This document shows, one piece after another, positions 10,615-19,892 of a stretch of 64,000 nt of DNA. The notes under the pieces are model-generated. The model did not search any database. It was not told where the DNA came from and saw only the letters and a list, made by a program, of their open reading frames with translations. The number at the start of each line of letters is the position of its first letter. The first letter of the stretch is position 1. Source of the stretch: Corallococcus macrosporus DSM 14697 (GTDB lineage Bacteria > Myxococcota > Myxococcia > Myxococcales > Myxococcaceae); assembly GCF_002305895.1 (NCBI RefSeq), contig NZ_CP022203.1, forward strand, positions 4,690,501-4,754,500, read 5' to 3'. The position numbers were made by a program, and so were the translations under genes.

Positions 10615-11721
10615 ATGGCCGAGACCGCTTCGCTGAACATCCCCACTGTCGACCTCGCCGACCTCGCGTCGGATGACTCCGCTCGCGTCGAGCGCGCCGC
10701 CTCGGCGATCCGCGAGGCCTTTGGCGTCTTCGGTCTCGTGTACGTGAAGAACCACGGCATCGACACCCAGGCGCTGAACCGCTTCTATGACGCGTTCGCG
10801 GCGTTCATCGCCCGGCCCGCCGAGGAGAAGAAGCCCTACGGCCGCGCGGACATCTGGTACCAGCGCGGCTGGACGCCTCCGAACACCGAGGTCGCCGTCG
10901 CCTCCAACGGCCAGCCGGACTTCAAGGAGTGCTACTTCGTCGCGCCCTACCCCAACGACCCGCAGTCCGCGTTGGAGTTCCCGGAGCTGTACCCGGAGAA
11001 CGTGTGGCCCAAGGACGCACCGCCCTACTTCGAGGACGGCATCATGACGCTGGGCCGCTCGCTCCACGAGGCGGGCCTGAAGCTGCTTCGCGGCTCCGCG
11101 GTGGCCCTGGGCCTGTCGGAGTCCACGTTCGTGGACCTGTGCGACCGCGGCGCCCACGTCACCCGCGCGCTCCAGTACCTGCCGCTCACCGACGCGCAGG
11201 TGAACACGGACATCGTCTGGGGCGAGGAGCACACCGACTTCAACCTGCTGACGCTGCTCCCCGGCGGCCGCTTCCTGGACCCGGCGGGCAGCCCCGCCCC
11301 CGGCCCCGACAACAAGAGCGGCCTCTACCTGCGCACCCGCGCGACGCCGGAGGCCCCGAACGGCCTCCAGGTGCGCGGCACGGCGCCAGCGGGCTGCGTC
11401 GTCGCCCAGGTGGGCCAGCAGCTTGAAATCCTCACGGGCGGCACCTTCCTCGCCACGCCGCACGTCATCACCGCCCCCGGCGTGCCCGGCTGGCAGCGCC
11501 AGTCCGCCGCGCACTTCATGCACGTGCACACCAACACCGTGCTCTTCCCGCTGGAGAAGTTCCGCGGCCCGGACGCCATCCGGAACTACGCGCCGCCCGT
11601 GCTCGCGGGGACATATGACATCAAGACGCTCGTGGACATCGGACTGGCCCCCGCGAGCGCGCTCGACAAGCTGGGCTACCGTCACTACGACCGGCTGAAC
11701 CGTCAGCGCGCTGGCGCGTAG
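10615..11721 (+). CDS. 2-oxoglutarate/Fe(II)-dependent oxygenase, isopenicillin-N-synthase-like
   Basis: 368 residues. The N-terminal DIOX_N-like part starts IPTVDLADLAS and includes GVFGLVYVKNHGID. The jelly-roll core has the iron triad His206 and Asp208 (EEHTDFNLLTLLPGG) and distal His283 (ATPHVITAPG), followed by Arg295-x-Ser297 (QRQS), the 2-oxoglutarate carboxylate clamp. A soluble, non-haem iron oxygenase, substrate unknown. ATG 10615 was taken because the family fold begins directly after it, although the frame is open to 10501. It stands alone with a terminator behind it, so no pathway is evident from neighbours. Confidence 0.85.
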   Translation: MAETASLNIPTVDLADLASDDSARVERAASAIREAFGVFGLVYVKNHGIDTQALNRFYDAFAAFIARPAEEKKPYGRADIWYQRGWTPPNTEVAVASNGQPDFKECYFVAPYPNDPQSALEFPELYPENVWPKDAPPYFEDGIMTLGRSLHEAGLKLLRGSAVALGLSESTFVDLCDRGAHVTRALQYLPLTDAQVNTDIVWGEEHTDFNLLTLLPGGRFLDPAGSPAPGPDNKSGLYLRTRATPEAPNGLQVRGTAPAGCVVAQVGQQLEILTGGTFLATPHVITAPGVPGWQRQSAAHFMHVHTNTVLFPLEKFRGPDAIRNYAPPVLAGTYDIKTLVDIGLAPASALDKLGYRHYDRLNRQRAGA

Positions 11722-11739
11722 CTTCCGCCGCACCGCTCG

Positions 11740-11763
11740 AGGCCCCGGATGCGCCCGGGGCCT
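11740..11763 (+). terminator. Hairpin terminator after the oxygenase gene
   Basis: AGGCCCCGG (11740-11748) pairs perfectly with CCGGGGCCT (11755-11763) across a six-base loop, 18 bases after the stop codon. The downstream tract is T-containing but not a run of T. Confidence 0.6.
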
Positions 11764-11775
11764 TGCGTGTCTCAT

Positions 11776-11839
11776 GAAACACAGACGCAATCACAGACAT
11801 TGCGCCTGTGTTTCGCAATTCAATCACAGACAATTGAAT
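11776..11839. repeat. Twin hairpins sharing a CACAGACA loop
   Basis: Hairpin 1: GAAACACAGACGCAA (11776-11790) pairs with TTGCGCCTGTGTTTC (11800-11814), 14 of 15 positions, around loop TCACAGACA. Hairpin 2: ATTCAAT (11818-11824) pairs with ATTGAAT (11833-11839) around loop CACAGACA. The stems differ while the loop and its orientation are the same, which suggests a selected loop sequence rather than simple duplication. Confidence 0.6.
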
Positions 11840-11919
11840 ACATTATCTACTCTTGGGCTCGCGGTATCAAACAGACATGGCCCCATCAGCGCGCCGGGGC
11901 CGCGCGCGACGGCTCGCGT

Positions 11920-12144
11920 CATCCACGCTAAAAACCACTGATGACGCGTTCATGTAGGCATTGCCCGCCAGGCGCCGCGGCAGCAAAGGCGACATCCACG
12001 CGAAAAACCACTGATGACGCGTTCATGTAGGCATTGCCCGCCAGCGAGCCTCCATCCTGCCGCACGTTCCCAAGCTCGCGGGTTGAGCGCTTCACCAGGC
12101 GGACACGCAGGACTCACTGAAGACTCGTTCATGTAGGCACTGCA
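11920..12144. repeat. Direct repeats: two 52-base copies plus a diverged third
   Basis: Copy 1 (11920-11971) and copy 2 (11993-12044) are 52 bases long, differ at one base (11929 versus 12002) and begin 73 bases apart. A third, diverged copy at about 12113-12144 keeps TCGTTCATGTAGGCA and flanking matches. All share CGTTCATGTAGGCA. Unit and spacing do not fit a CRISPR array. They lie 210-430 bases before the hybrid kinase start. Confidence 0.75.
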
Positions 12145-12353
12145 CATCCATATGCGCGGAACCAGGAACATCGGCGCCCTGGATGGTGGTTGACGTCACT
12201 CCAAAAAGAGGCCCTGGGGATGTCGCCTGTGCGACAAAGTCGCCGACCTGGCGTCGGAGGGAATGGCGTCCAGGCCACAGACCGGTCAAGGGTTGCAAGC
12301 CCTGCCCCCGCTGGCGCGCCCCGCCGCCCCAGGGTGAGGAGCCTCGCCGCACG

Positions 12354-14933
12354 ATGCACGACACCATCGACTTCAAGACGCTCTTCGACGCCTCCCCCAA
12401 CCCCTACATGCTGCTCGACCGGGAGCTCCGCTACGTCGCGGCCAACGCGGCGTACCTGCGCGTCACGGCCAGCAGGCTGGACGAGCTGCTGGGGCGGAAC
12501 ATCTTCGAGGCCTTCCCGAACGACCCCGGGGATCCCAACAACGCCAACGCCCTGCAGCTCCGGGACTCGTTCCTCCGGGTCCTCGCGACCCGGGCGCCGG
12601 ACACCCTCGCGCTGATTCCCTACCGGGTCCCCATGCAGACGGACGCGGGGGTCATCACCGCCTTCCGCTACTGGAGCGCCACCCACATCCCGCTGTTCAA
12701 TGCTGCGGGCGAGGTGACCTACATCCTCCAGCACACCGTCGACGTCACGGAGCTCCAGCGGCTCAAGCAAGCCGCCCAGCCTGTGACTGGGACGGACGGC
12801 GCTGACGCGGCGCTGTCCTCGCAACTGGAAGCGGGCGTCTTCCAGCGGGCGCAGCAGGTCCAGGCGGAGAACCTGAACCTGGACGCGGAGCGACGCCACC
12901 TCCGCCGCCTGTTCGAGCAGGCCCCCGGCTTCATGTGCTTCCTGCGCGGCCGGGAGCACGTCTTCGAGCTGGCCAATGGGGCGTACATGCAGCTCGTCGG
13001 ACACCGGGACATCGTGGGCAAGCCCATCCGGCACGCCCTCCCCGAAGTGGACGGCCAGGGGTACTTCGAGCTGCTCGACCGCGTCTTCACCACGGGCAAG
13101 GCCTTCGTCGGTTACGGCCTGAAGGTCCTCCTGCAGCGGACGCCGGACGACACCCTGGCGGAGAGCTACGTCGACCTCGTGTATCAACCCATCATCGAGC
13201 CGTCCGGCGCCATCTCCGGCATCTTCGTCCAGGGCCACGACATCACCGAGCAGAAGCGCGCCCAGGACGAGCTGCGCCAGTACAAGGACCACCTGGAGGA
13301 GCTCGTCCAGGAGCGCACCCGCGCGCTGGAGGAGAGCGAGGCCGAGCGGCGCCAGACGGAGGCGGCCCTCCGGCAGGCCCAGAAGATGGAAGCGGTGGGC
13401 AAGCTCACGGGCGGCGTGGCGCACGACTTCAACAACCTGCTCCAGGTCATCAGCGGCAACCTCCAGCTCCTGATGCGGGACGTGGGCGACAACGCCCAGG
13501 CCCAGCGCCGGCTCACCACGGCGGTGGGCGCGGTGGAGCGCGGGGCCCGGCTCGCATCCCAGCTCCTCGCCTTCGCCCGGCGCCAGCCGCTCAACCCCAC
13601 CGTCATCAACCTGGGCCGCCTGGTGCGCGGCATGGACGAGCTGCTGCGCCGCGCGCTCGGTGAGGACGTGGCGCTGGAGACCATCATCGGCGGCGGACTG
13701 TGGAACGCCTTCGCCGACCCCAACCAGCTCGAGAACGTCATCCTCAACCTGGCCATCAACGCGCGCGACGCCATGGACGGTGAAGGCAAGCTGACCGTCG
13801 AGGCCGGCAACGCCATGCTGGATGACCACTACGCCCAGCTCCACCCGGACGTGGTGCCGGGCCAGCACGTCATGCTGGCCATCTCCGACACCGGCTGCGG
13901 CATGCGGCCCGAGGTGATGGAGCGCGCCTTCGAGCCGTTCTTCACCACCAAGCCGGAGGGCCGCGGCACGGGCCTGGGCCTCAGCATGGTGTACGGCTTC
14001 GTCAAGCAGACGGGCGGCCACATCAAGATCTACAGCGAGGTCGGCCACGGGACGACCATCAAGATCTACCTCCCCCGCTCGCTCCAGGCGGAGCTGCCTC
14101 GCGCCGAGGTCGTCCCCGAGCAGGTCGAAGGCGGCACCGAGACGCTGCTCGTCGTCGAGGACGACGCCGAGGTGCGCGCCACCGCCGTGGAGATGCTGAC
14201 GGAGCTGGGCTACCGCGTGCTCAAGGCCTCCGACGGTCAGAGCGCGCTCGCCGTCGTCCAGAGCGGCATCCCCATCGACCTGCTCTTCACGGACGTGGTG
14301 ATGCCCGGGCCGGTCCGCAGCCCGGAGCTGGCGCGCAAGGCCAAGGCGCTCTACCCGGACCTGGAGGTGCTCTTCACGTCCGGCTACACGGAGAACGCCA
14401 TCGTCCACGGCGGACGGCTGGACCCGGGCGTCCAACTGCTGAGCAAGCCCTACCGCCGCGAGGACCTGGCGCGGAAGATCCGTCAGCTCCTCGCCGCCCG
14501 GCAGCAGCGCATCACCGCGCGCGAGGCCCCCCAGGCCCGCCCCACGCCGCCGCCGCCCGCGCGAGTGAAGGCGCCCGCGCTGCGCATCCTCCTGGTGGAG
14601 GACGACGAGAACATCCGGCTCCCCGCCTGCGAGCTGCTGGAGACGCTGGGCCACACCGTGACGGCCGTCATCAGCGCGGAGGAGGCCATCCCCCTCCTGG
14701 ACTCAAACGCCTTCGAGCTCATGTTCACCGACGTGAGCCTGCCCGGCCAGTCCGGCATCGAGCTGGCCCTGCACGCCGTCCAGAAGCTGCCCCGCCTGCG
14801 CGTCATCATCGCCTCCGGCCACGGCACCCACGTGGACACCGGCGGCTCGGGGACGCTCGACGGCGCGGTCCTCCTGCCCAAGCCCTACGGCCTCTCCCAG
14901 ATCGAGCAGGCGCTCGCCCAGGCCATGGCCTGA
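12354..14933 (+). CDS. PAS hybrid histidine kinase with two receiver domains
   Basis: 859 residues, soluble. Order: PAS (about 1-130, FDASPNPYMLLDRELRYVAA), short coiled coil, second PAS (about 185-300), coiled coil, HisKA with His357 (GGVAHDFNNLLQVISGNLQL), HATPase (N box NLAINARDAMDGEGKL; G2 box GRGTGLGLSMVYGFVKQTGG), receiver 1 with phospho-acceptor Asp647 (LLFTDVVMPG), and receiver 2 with Asp793 (LMFTDVSLPG). Both receivers keep the acidic pair near their start and the switch Lys (SKPYRR, PKPYGL). This is a FixL-like hybrid kinase for multistep phosphorelay, signal unknown. ATG 12354 follows a GAGGAG site. The upstream open frame to 12183 runs through low-quality sequence. Confidence 0.9.
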   Translation: MHDTIDFKTLFDASPNPYMLLDRELRYVAANAAYLRVTASRLDELLGRNIFEAFPNDPGDPNNANALQLRDSFLRVLATRAPDTLALIPYRVPMQTDAGVITAFRYWSATHIPLFNAAGEVTYILQHTVDVTELQRLKQAAQPVTGTDGADAALSSQLEAGVFQRAQQVQAENLNLDAERRHLRRLFEQAPGFMCFLRGREHVFELANGAYMQLVGHRDIVGKPIRHALPEVDGQGYFELLDRVFTTGKAFVGYGLKVLLQRTPDDTLAESYVDLVYQPIIEPSGAISGIFVQGHDITEQKRAQDELRQYKDHLEELVQERTRALEESEAERRQTEAALRQAQKMEAVGKLTGGVAHDFNNLLQVISGNLQLLMRDVGDNAQAQRRLTTAVGAVERGARLASQLLAFARRQPLNPTVINLGRLVRGMDELLRRALGEDVALETIIGGGLWNAFADPNQLENVILNLAINARDAMDGEGKLTVEAGNAMLDDHYAQLHPDVVPGQHVMLAISDTGCGMRPEVMERAFEPFFTTKPEGRGTGLGLSMVYGFVKQTGGHIKIYSEVGHGTTIKIYLPRSLQAELPRAEVVPEQVEGGTETLLVVEDDAEVRATAVEMLTELGYRVLKASDGQSALAVVQSGIPIDLLFTDVVMPGPVRSPELARKAKALYPDLEVLFTSGYTENAIVHGGRLDPGVQLLSKPYRREDLARKIRQLLAARQQRITAREAPQARPTPPPPARVKAPALRILLVEDDENIRLPACELLETLGHTVTAVISAEEAIPLLDSNAFELMFTDVSLPGQSGIELALHAVQKLPRLRVIIASGHGTHVDTGGSGTLDGAVLLPKPYGLSQIEQALAQAMA

Positions 14934-15009
14934 AGGTGAATTCAGGTTCATGCAGTGCGTCATGCGCGGGGCGCTTGCTCCCCGCGCGCCAAAGTCCGTT
15001 AATCGGCGC

Positions 15010-16275
15010 ATGAAATTCCTGAGAGAGCTCCGCTCGGTCCTCAACCTGACCGTGCTGGTGGCAGGGCTCGGCTACTTCGTCGACCTCTTCGACATCACGT
15101 TGTTCGGCGTGGTGCGCGTCGCGTCGCTCAAGGACATCGGCATCACCGACCCGGCCGACATCCTCCAGAGCGGCCTGCTCATCTACAACGCCCAGATGGT
15201 GGGCATGATGGTGGGCGGCCTGCTGTGGGGCGTGCTCGCGGACAAGCGCGGGCGGCTGTCGGTGATGTTCGGCTCCATCCTGCTCTACTCCTTCGCGAAC
15301 CTGGCCAACGCCTTCGCCTGGGACGTCACCAGCTACGCCGTCTTCCGCTTCCTGGGCGGCGTGGGGCTCGCGGGTGAGCTGGGCGCGGCCATCACCCTGG
15401 TGGCGGAGTCGCTGCCCAAGGAGAAGCGCGGCCTGGGGACCACCATCGTCGCCACGCTGGGCATGCTGGGCATCGTCGCCGCGGCCTTCCTGGGCCAGCA
15501 CATGCACTGGAAGACGGCCTACCTCACCGGCGGCTTCATGGGCATCGCGCTGCTCTTCGCGCGCTTCAAGGTGTCGGAGTCGGAGCTGTTCCAGAAGAAG
15601 ACGGACCCGTCGCGCGCCAACCCGCTGCTGCTGCTCACCGGCGGCCGGTTCCTCAAGTACATCTGCTGCATCCTCATCGGCGTGCCCATCTACTTCACCA
15701 CGGGCATCCTCTTCACCTTCGCGCCGGAGCTCACCGCGGGCCTCAACGTCCAGGGCACCGTGACGGCCGGCAACGCCATCCTCTATGGCTCCATTGGCCT
15801 GACGCTGGGTGATCTGCTCGCGGGTGTCTTCAGCCAGTGGCTCAAGAGCCGCAAGCGCCTGGTGGCGCTCAACCTCACCGCGGGCTTCGTGCTGATGCTC
15901 GTCTACGGCCTCACCCCCGGCCTCACCAGCACCATGGTGTACGGGCTGAGCTTCCTCATTGGCATCACCGTGGGCTACTGGGCCGTGCTCGTGACGATGG
16001 CCGCCGAGCAGTTCGGCACCAACATCCGCGGCACCGTCGCCACCACCGTGCCCAACTTCGTGCGCGGCTCGGCGGCGCTCGCGGCCAGCGGCTTCGCCTA
16101 CCTCAAGGGCGAGGTGTCGGTGTCCACCGCGGCCATCATCGTCGGCAGCGTCTGCTTCGGCCTGGCGCTGCTGGCCCTCACCCGCCTGGAGGAGACCTTC
16201 CACCGGGACCTGGATTACGAGGAGACGGCCGCCGGCCCGCAGCCCGCGGCCCAGACGTCCCAGTCCAGCACCTGA
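15010..16275 (+). CDS. MFS transporter
   Basis: 421 residues with about 12 membrane helices. MFS features: FDITLFGVVRVASL in helix 1; LLWGVLADKRGRLSVMFGSI, the G-x-L-x-D-(K/R)-x-G-R-R-type loop between helices 2 and 3; FLGGVGLAGELGAAITLVAE in helix 4/5; and a second-half loop VFSQWLKSRKRLVALN. The TAAEQ-like segment MAAEQFGTNIRGTVATTVPN resembles sugar/aromatic-acid MFS carriers, but the substrate cannot be read. An in-frame ATG at 14950 is also possible; 15010 places the basic N-terminus directly before helix 1. It is followed by a strong hairpin, so it is probably transcribed apart from the pyruvate carboxylase gene. Confidence 0.85.
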   Translation: MKFLRELRSVLNLTVLVAGLGYFVDLFDITLFGVVRVASLKDIGITDPADILQSGLLIYNAQMVGMMVGGLLWGVLADKRGRLSVMFGSILLYSFANLANAFAWDVTSYAVFRFLGGVGLAGELGAAITLVAESLPKEKRGLGTTIVATLGMLGIVAAAFLGQHMHWKTAYLTGGFMGIALLFARFKVSESELFQKKTDPSRANPLLLLTGGRFLKYICCILIGVPIYFTTGILFTFAPELTAGLNVQGTVTAGNAILYGSIGLTLGDLLAGVFSQWLKSRKRLVALNLTAGFVLMLVYGLTPGLTSTMVYGLSFLIGITVGYWAVLVTMAAEQFGTNIRGTVATTVPNFVRGSAALAASGFAYLKGEVSVSTAAIIVGSVCFGLALLALTRLEETFHRDLDYEETAAGPQPAAQTSQSST

Positions 16276-16280
16276 CGCAC

Positions 16281-16309
16281 GGGCGCGGCGCGCCTGTCGC
16301 GCCGCGCCC
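16281..16309 (+). terminator. Strong GC hairpin after the MFS gene
   Basis: GGGCGCGGCGCG (16281-16292) pairs perfectly with CGCGCCGCGCCC (16298-16309) around a five-base loop, six bases after the stop codon. No poly-T follows, as is common in high-GC genomes. Confidence 0.6.
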
Positions 16310-16372
16310 TGAATCGGACGTTCGCCCCGGCAGGCGTTGCCCCGGAGCGCTGGGGGTGCCTACAGCCGGCGC

Positions 16373-19300
16373 ATGGAACCTGTGCCGCTGCGTCCCATCC
16401 AGAAGGTCCTCTGCGCCAACCGCGGGGAGATCGCCATCCGCGTCTTCCGCGCCTGCAACGAGCTGGGCATCCGCACCGTCGCCATCTACAGCGACGAGGA
16501 CCGCACCCACGAGCACCGCCACAAGGCCGACGAGGCGTACCTCGTGGGCCGGGGCAAGCGGCCCGTGGAGGCCTACCTGGGCATCGACGAAATCCTCGAC
16601 GTGGCCCAGAAGGCCGGCGTGGACGCCATCCACCCCGGCTACGGCTTCCTGTCGGAGAACGCCGCCTTCGCGGAGGCCTGCGAGCGGCGCGGCATCCGCT
16701 TCATCGGCCCGCGCTCGGACGTGGTCCGCACCATGGGCGACAAGGTGGCCGCCAAGCGGCTCGCGGAGGCGTGCGGCGTCCCGGTGGTGCCGGGCGTGAC
16801 GCTGGAGGGCAGCGACGCGGACGTGCTGGCCCAGGCCCAGGGCTTCTTCGCGAAGCACGGCGGCCCCATCCTGGTGAAGGCGGCGCACGGCGGCGGCGGC
16901 CGGGGCATGCGCGTGGTGCGCGAGGCGACGGCGCTGGAGGCCGCGCTGGCCTCCGCGCGCTCGGAGGCGCAGAGCGCCTTCGGCTCCTCGGCGGTGTTCC
17001 TGGAGCGCTTCCTGGAGCGGGTGCGGCACATCGAGGTGCAGCTCCTCGGCGACCTGCACGGCAACCTCGTCCACCTGCATGAGCGGGACTGCTCGGTGCA
17101 GCGGCGCCACCAGAAGGTCATTGAAATCGCGCCGGCCCCCAACCTGGCCCCGGCGGTGAAGGAGGCCATCTGCGAGGCGGCCGTGCGGCTGGCGCGCGAG
17201 GCGGGCTACACCAGCGCCGGCACCGCCGAGTTCCTGGTGGCGGGCGACGCCTTCTACTTCATCGAGTGCAACGCCCGCCTCCAGGTGGAGCACACCGTCA
17301 CCGAGCAGGTGACGGGGGTGGACCTGGTGCAGAGCCAGCTCCGCGTCGCGGAGGGCTACCGGCTGGACGCGCCGGAGGTGGGCATTGCCCGGCAGGAGGA
17401 CGTGGTGCCGCGCGGCTTCGCGGTGCAGCTCCGCGTCACCACCGAGGACCCCGCCAACCAGTTCATGCCCGACGCGGGCATCATCACCGCCTGGCGCGCG
17501 GCCACCGGCTTCGGCATCCGCCTGGACGGCTCCAACGGCTACACCAACGCCGTCATCTCCCCCTACTACGACTCCATGCTGGTGAAGGTCATCGCCTACG
17601 CGCCCACCTTCCAGGGCGCGGTGATGAAGGGCCAGCGCGCCCTGCGCGAGTTCCGCATCCGCGGCGTGAAGACGAACCTGCCCTTCCTGGAGAACGTGCT
17701 GGCCCACCCCGCCTTCCAGCAGGGCGAGACGTACACCCGCTTCATCGACGAGACGCCGGAGCTGTTCCAGCTCGAGCCCCGCCGGGACCGGGCCAGCAAG
17801 CTGCTCCAGTACCTGGGCGACGTCATCGTCAACGGGCACCCCACCATCAAGAAGGCGCAGCGGCTCAAGCCCACGCAGTTCCTGGAGCCCCGGCTGCCGG
17901 TGACGCCGCCGGGCCCCGTGCCCCGCGGCACCGCGCAGATCCTGGCGGAGCAGGGCCCGCGCGGCCTGGCGGACTGGGTGCTGTCGCAGCAGCGCGTGCT
18001 GCTGACGGACACCACCATGCGGGACGCGCACCAGTCCCTGCTGGCCACGCGCATGCGCACCCGGGACCTCCTCCGCGTGGCGCCCGCCACCGCGCACCTG
18101 GCCTCGGAGCTGTTCAGCCTGGAGAGCTGGGGCGGCGCCACCTTCGACACCGCGTACCGCTTCCTCAACGAGGACCCCTGGGCCCGCCTGCGCGCGCTCA
18201 AGGCCGCCGCGCCCAACCTGCTCCAGCAGATGCTCCTGCGCGGCGCCAACGCCGTGGGCTACACCAGCTACCCGGACAACGTGGTGGAGGCCTTCATCGA
18301 CGAGGCGGCCGAGGCGGGCGTGGACGTGTTCCGCATCTTCGACAGCCTCAATGACTTGGGCAGCATGGAGGTCTCCATCCGCCGCGTCCTGACGACGGGC
18401 AAGGTGGCGGAGGTGGCCATCTGCTACACCGGCGACGTCGCCAACCCCAAGCGCACGAAGTACACGCTGGACTACTACGCGGACCTGGCCCGGCGCATCG
18501 AGGACGCCGGCGCGCACTTCCTCTGCATCAAGGACATGGCCGGCCTGCTGCGCCCGCGCGCCGCGGCCATGCTGGTGCAGCGGCTGCGCGAGGTGACGCG
18601 GCTGCCCATCCACCTGCACATGCACGACACGTCCGGCAACGGCATCGCCAGCTACCTGGAGGCCATTGAACAGGGCGTGCACGTGGTGGACGTGGCGCTG
18701 GGCAGCATGGCGGGCCTGACGAGCCAGCCCAGCCTCAACGCCCTGGTCAGCGCGCTGCGCGGCCACCCGCGCGAGACGGGCCTGGCCAACGCGCGCCTGC
18801 AGCCGCTGGCCAACTACTGGGAGGACGTGCGCGAGTACTACGCCCCCTTCGAGGCCGGCCTCAAGAGCACCACCAGCGAGGTGTACTACCACGAGATTCC
18901 CGGCGGTCAGTACTCCAACCTCCGCCCCCAGGTGGCGGAGCTGGGCCTGCTGGCCCGGTGGAACGACGTGAAGGACGCCTTCGCGTTGGTGAATGTCCTG
19001 GTGGGGGACATCCCCAAGGTGACGCCCTCGTCGAAGATGGTGGGTGACTTCGCCATCTTCCTGCTCAAGAACGACCTCACGGTGCGCGCCTCCACGCTGG
19101 CGGAGGCGGCCGCGCTCACGCGCCAGAAGCTCATTGAGCAGGCGCCGCGCCTGGACTTCCCCACCAGCGTGGTGGGCTACTTCCGGGGCGAGCTGGGCCA
19201 GCCGCCCAACGGCTTCCCGGAGGACCTGCGCGCCGCCGTCCTCAAGGGCCTGCCCCGCGTGGAGGGACGGCCCTCCGCCAGCATGCCGCCGCTGGACCTG

Positions 19301-19876
19301 GACGCGCTCCAACGGGAGCTCTCCGCGAAGACGGGCCACGCCCTCACCCGCGTGGACGCCCTCTCCAGCGCGCTCTATCCGCGGGTCATGGCCGGCTACC
19401 TGGAGGACCTGGGCCGCTACGAGGACGTGTCCATCCTCGACACCCCCAACTACTTCTACGGCATGGAGGTGGGCCAGGAGATCTGGGTGGACCTGGAGCC
19501 CGGCAAGACGCTGGTCATCAGCCTGTCCGCGGTGGGCGAACCGGATGAGGAGGGCGTGCGCACCGTCTACTTCGCCCTCAACGGCCACAACCGCACCGTG
19601 CTGGTGAGGGACCGCGGCCGCGCCGCCACCGTGGAGACGCGCCGTCAGGCGGACCGCGGCAACCCCAATCACGTCGCGGCCAGCATGCCGGGCACCGTCA
19701 TCACCCTGCACGTCAAGGCGGGAGACACGGTGGAGGCCGGCGCGCCGCTCGTCACCCTGGAGGCCATGAAGATGGAGACGGTGGTGCGGGCCCCGCGCGC
19801 CGGCGCCGTGGCGGAGGTCGTCCCGGCGCTCAAGGCCTCCGTCCAGGGCGGCGACCTGCTGGCGGTGCTCCAGTGA
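16373..19876 (+). CDS. pyc: Pyruvate carboxylase, single-chain
   Basis: 1167 residues, the usual length of bacterial single-chain pyruvate carboxylase. Biotin carboxylase domain at about 8-460 (VLCANRGEIAIRVFRACNEL; KAAHGGGGRGMRVV glycine-rich ATP loop; FIECNARLQVEHTVTE). Carboxyltransferase TIM barrel at about 545-820 (TDTTMRDAHQSLLATRMRT; CIKDMAGLLRPRAA; LHMHDTSGNG). A linker/allosteric region follows, then the biotinyl carrier domain with biotinylated Lys1133 in LEAMKMETVV. Cytoplasmic and anaplerotic: it converts pyruvate, bicarbonate and ATP to oxaloacetate. ATG 16373 chosen over 16337 because similarity starts at PIQKVLCANRGE. Monocistronic as far as visible. Confidence 0.96.
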   Translation: MEPVPLRPIQKVLCANRGEIAIRVFRACNELGIRTVAIYSDEDRTHEHRHKADEAYLVGRGKRPVEAYLGIDEILDVAQKAGVDAIHPGYGFLSENAAFAEACERRGIRFIGPRSDVVRTMGDKVAAKRLAEACGVPVVPGVTLEGSDADVLAQAQGFFAKHGGPILVKAAHGGGGRGMRVVREATALEAALASARSEAQSAFGSSAVFLERFLERVRHIEVQLLGDLHGNLVHLHERDCSVQRRHQKVIEIAPAPNLAPAVKEAICEAAVRLAREAGYTSAGTAEFLVAGDAFYFIECNARLQVEHTVTEQVTGVDLVQSQLRVAEGYRLDAPEVGIARQEDVVPRGFAVQLRVTTEDPANQFMPDAGIITAWRAATGFGIRLDGSNGYTNAVISPYYDSMLVKVIAYAPTFQGAVMKGQRALREFRIRGVKTNLPFLENVLAHPAFQQGETYTRFIDETPELFQLEPRRDRASKLLQYLGDVIVNGHPTIKKAQRLKPTQFLEPRLPVTPPGPVPRGTAQILAEQGPRGLADWVLSQQRVLLTDTTMRDAHQSLLATRMRTRDLLRVAPATAHLASELFSLESWGGATFDTAYRFLNEDPWARLRALKAAAPNLLQQMLLRGANAVGYTSYPDNVVEAFIDEAAEAGVDVFRIFDSLNDLGSMEVSIRRVLTTGKVAEVAICYTGDVANPKRTKYTLDYYADLARRIEDAGAHFLCIKDMAGLLRPRAAAMLVQRLREVTRLPIHLHMHDTSGNGIASYLEAIEQGVHVVDVALGSMAGLTSQPSLNALVSALRGHPRETGLANARLQPLANYWEDVREYYAPFEAGLKSTTSEVYYHEIPGGQYSNLRPQVAELGLLARWNDVKDAFALVNVLVGDIPKVTPSSKMVGDFAIFLLKNDLTVRASTLAEAAALTRQKLIEQAPRLDFPTSVVGYFRGELGQPPNGFPEDLRAAVLKGLPRVEGRPSASMPPLDLDALQRELSAKTGHALTRVDALSSALYPRVMAGYLEDLGRYEDVSILDTPNYFYGMEVGQEIWVDLEPGKTLVISLSAVGEPDEEGVRTVYFALNGHNRTVLVRDRGRAATVETRRQADRGNPNHVAASMPGTVITLHVKAGDTVEAGAPLVTLEAMKMETVVRAPRAGAVAEVVPALKASVQGGDLLAVLQ

Positions 19877-19892
19877 CGAAGGGGCGGCGCCC

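Larger units (their letters stand above)
11722..12353. other. 632-base non-coding stretch with hairpins and direct repeats
   Basis: It contains the terminator above, an AT-richer patch at about 11765-11875 that is unusual for this genome and carries two hairpins with a shared loop, and three copies of a direct repeat (11920-12144). A 60-codon ORF at 11749-11931 has no ribosome site and spans the hairpins, so it is not called. The stretch probably includes the promoter of the hybrid kinase gene. Confidence 0.6.

Noticed and set aside
11749-11931. 60-codon plus-strand ORF
   Set aside because: No ribosome site, spans the twin hairpins, and the translation is not protein-like.
11920-12144. CRISPR array
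   Set aside because: Two 52-base copies include what would be spacer sequence, spacing is uneven (73 then about 106 bases), and no cas genes are near.
16178-19711. 1177-codon minus-strand open frame
   Set aside because: Complete antisense of pyruvate carboxylase with the same low-complexity composition; the plus-strand protein has every expected domain.
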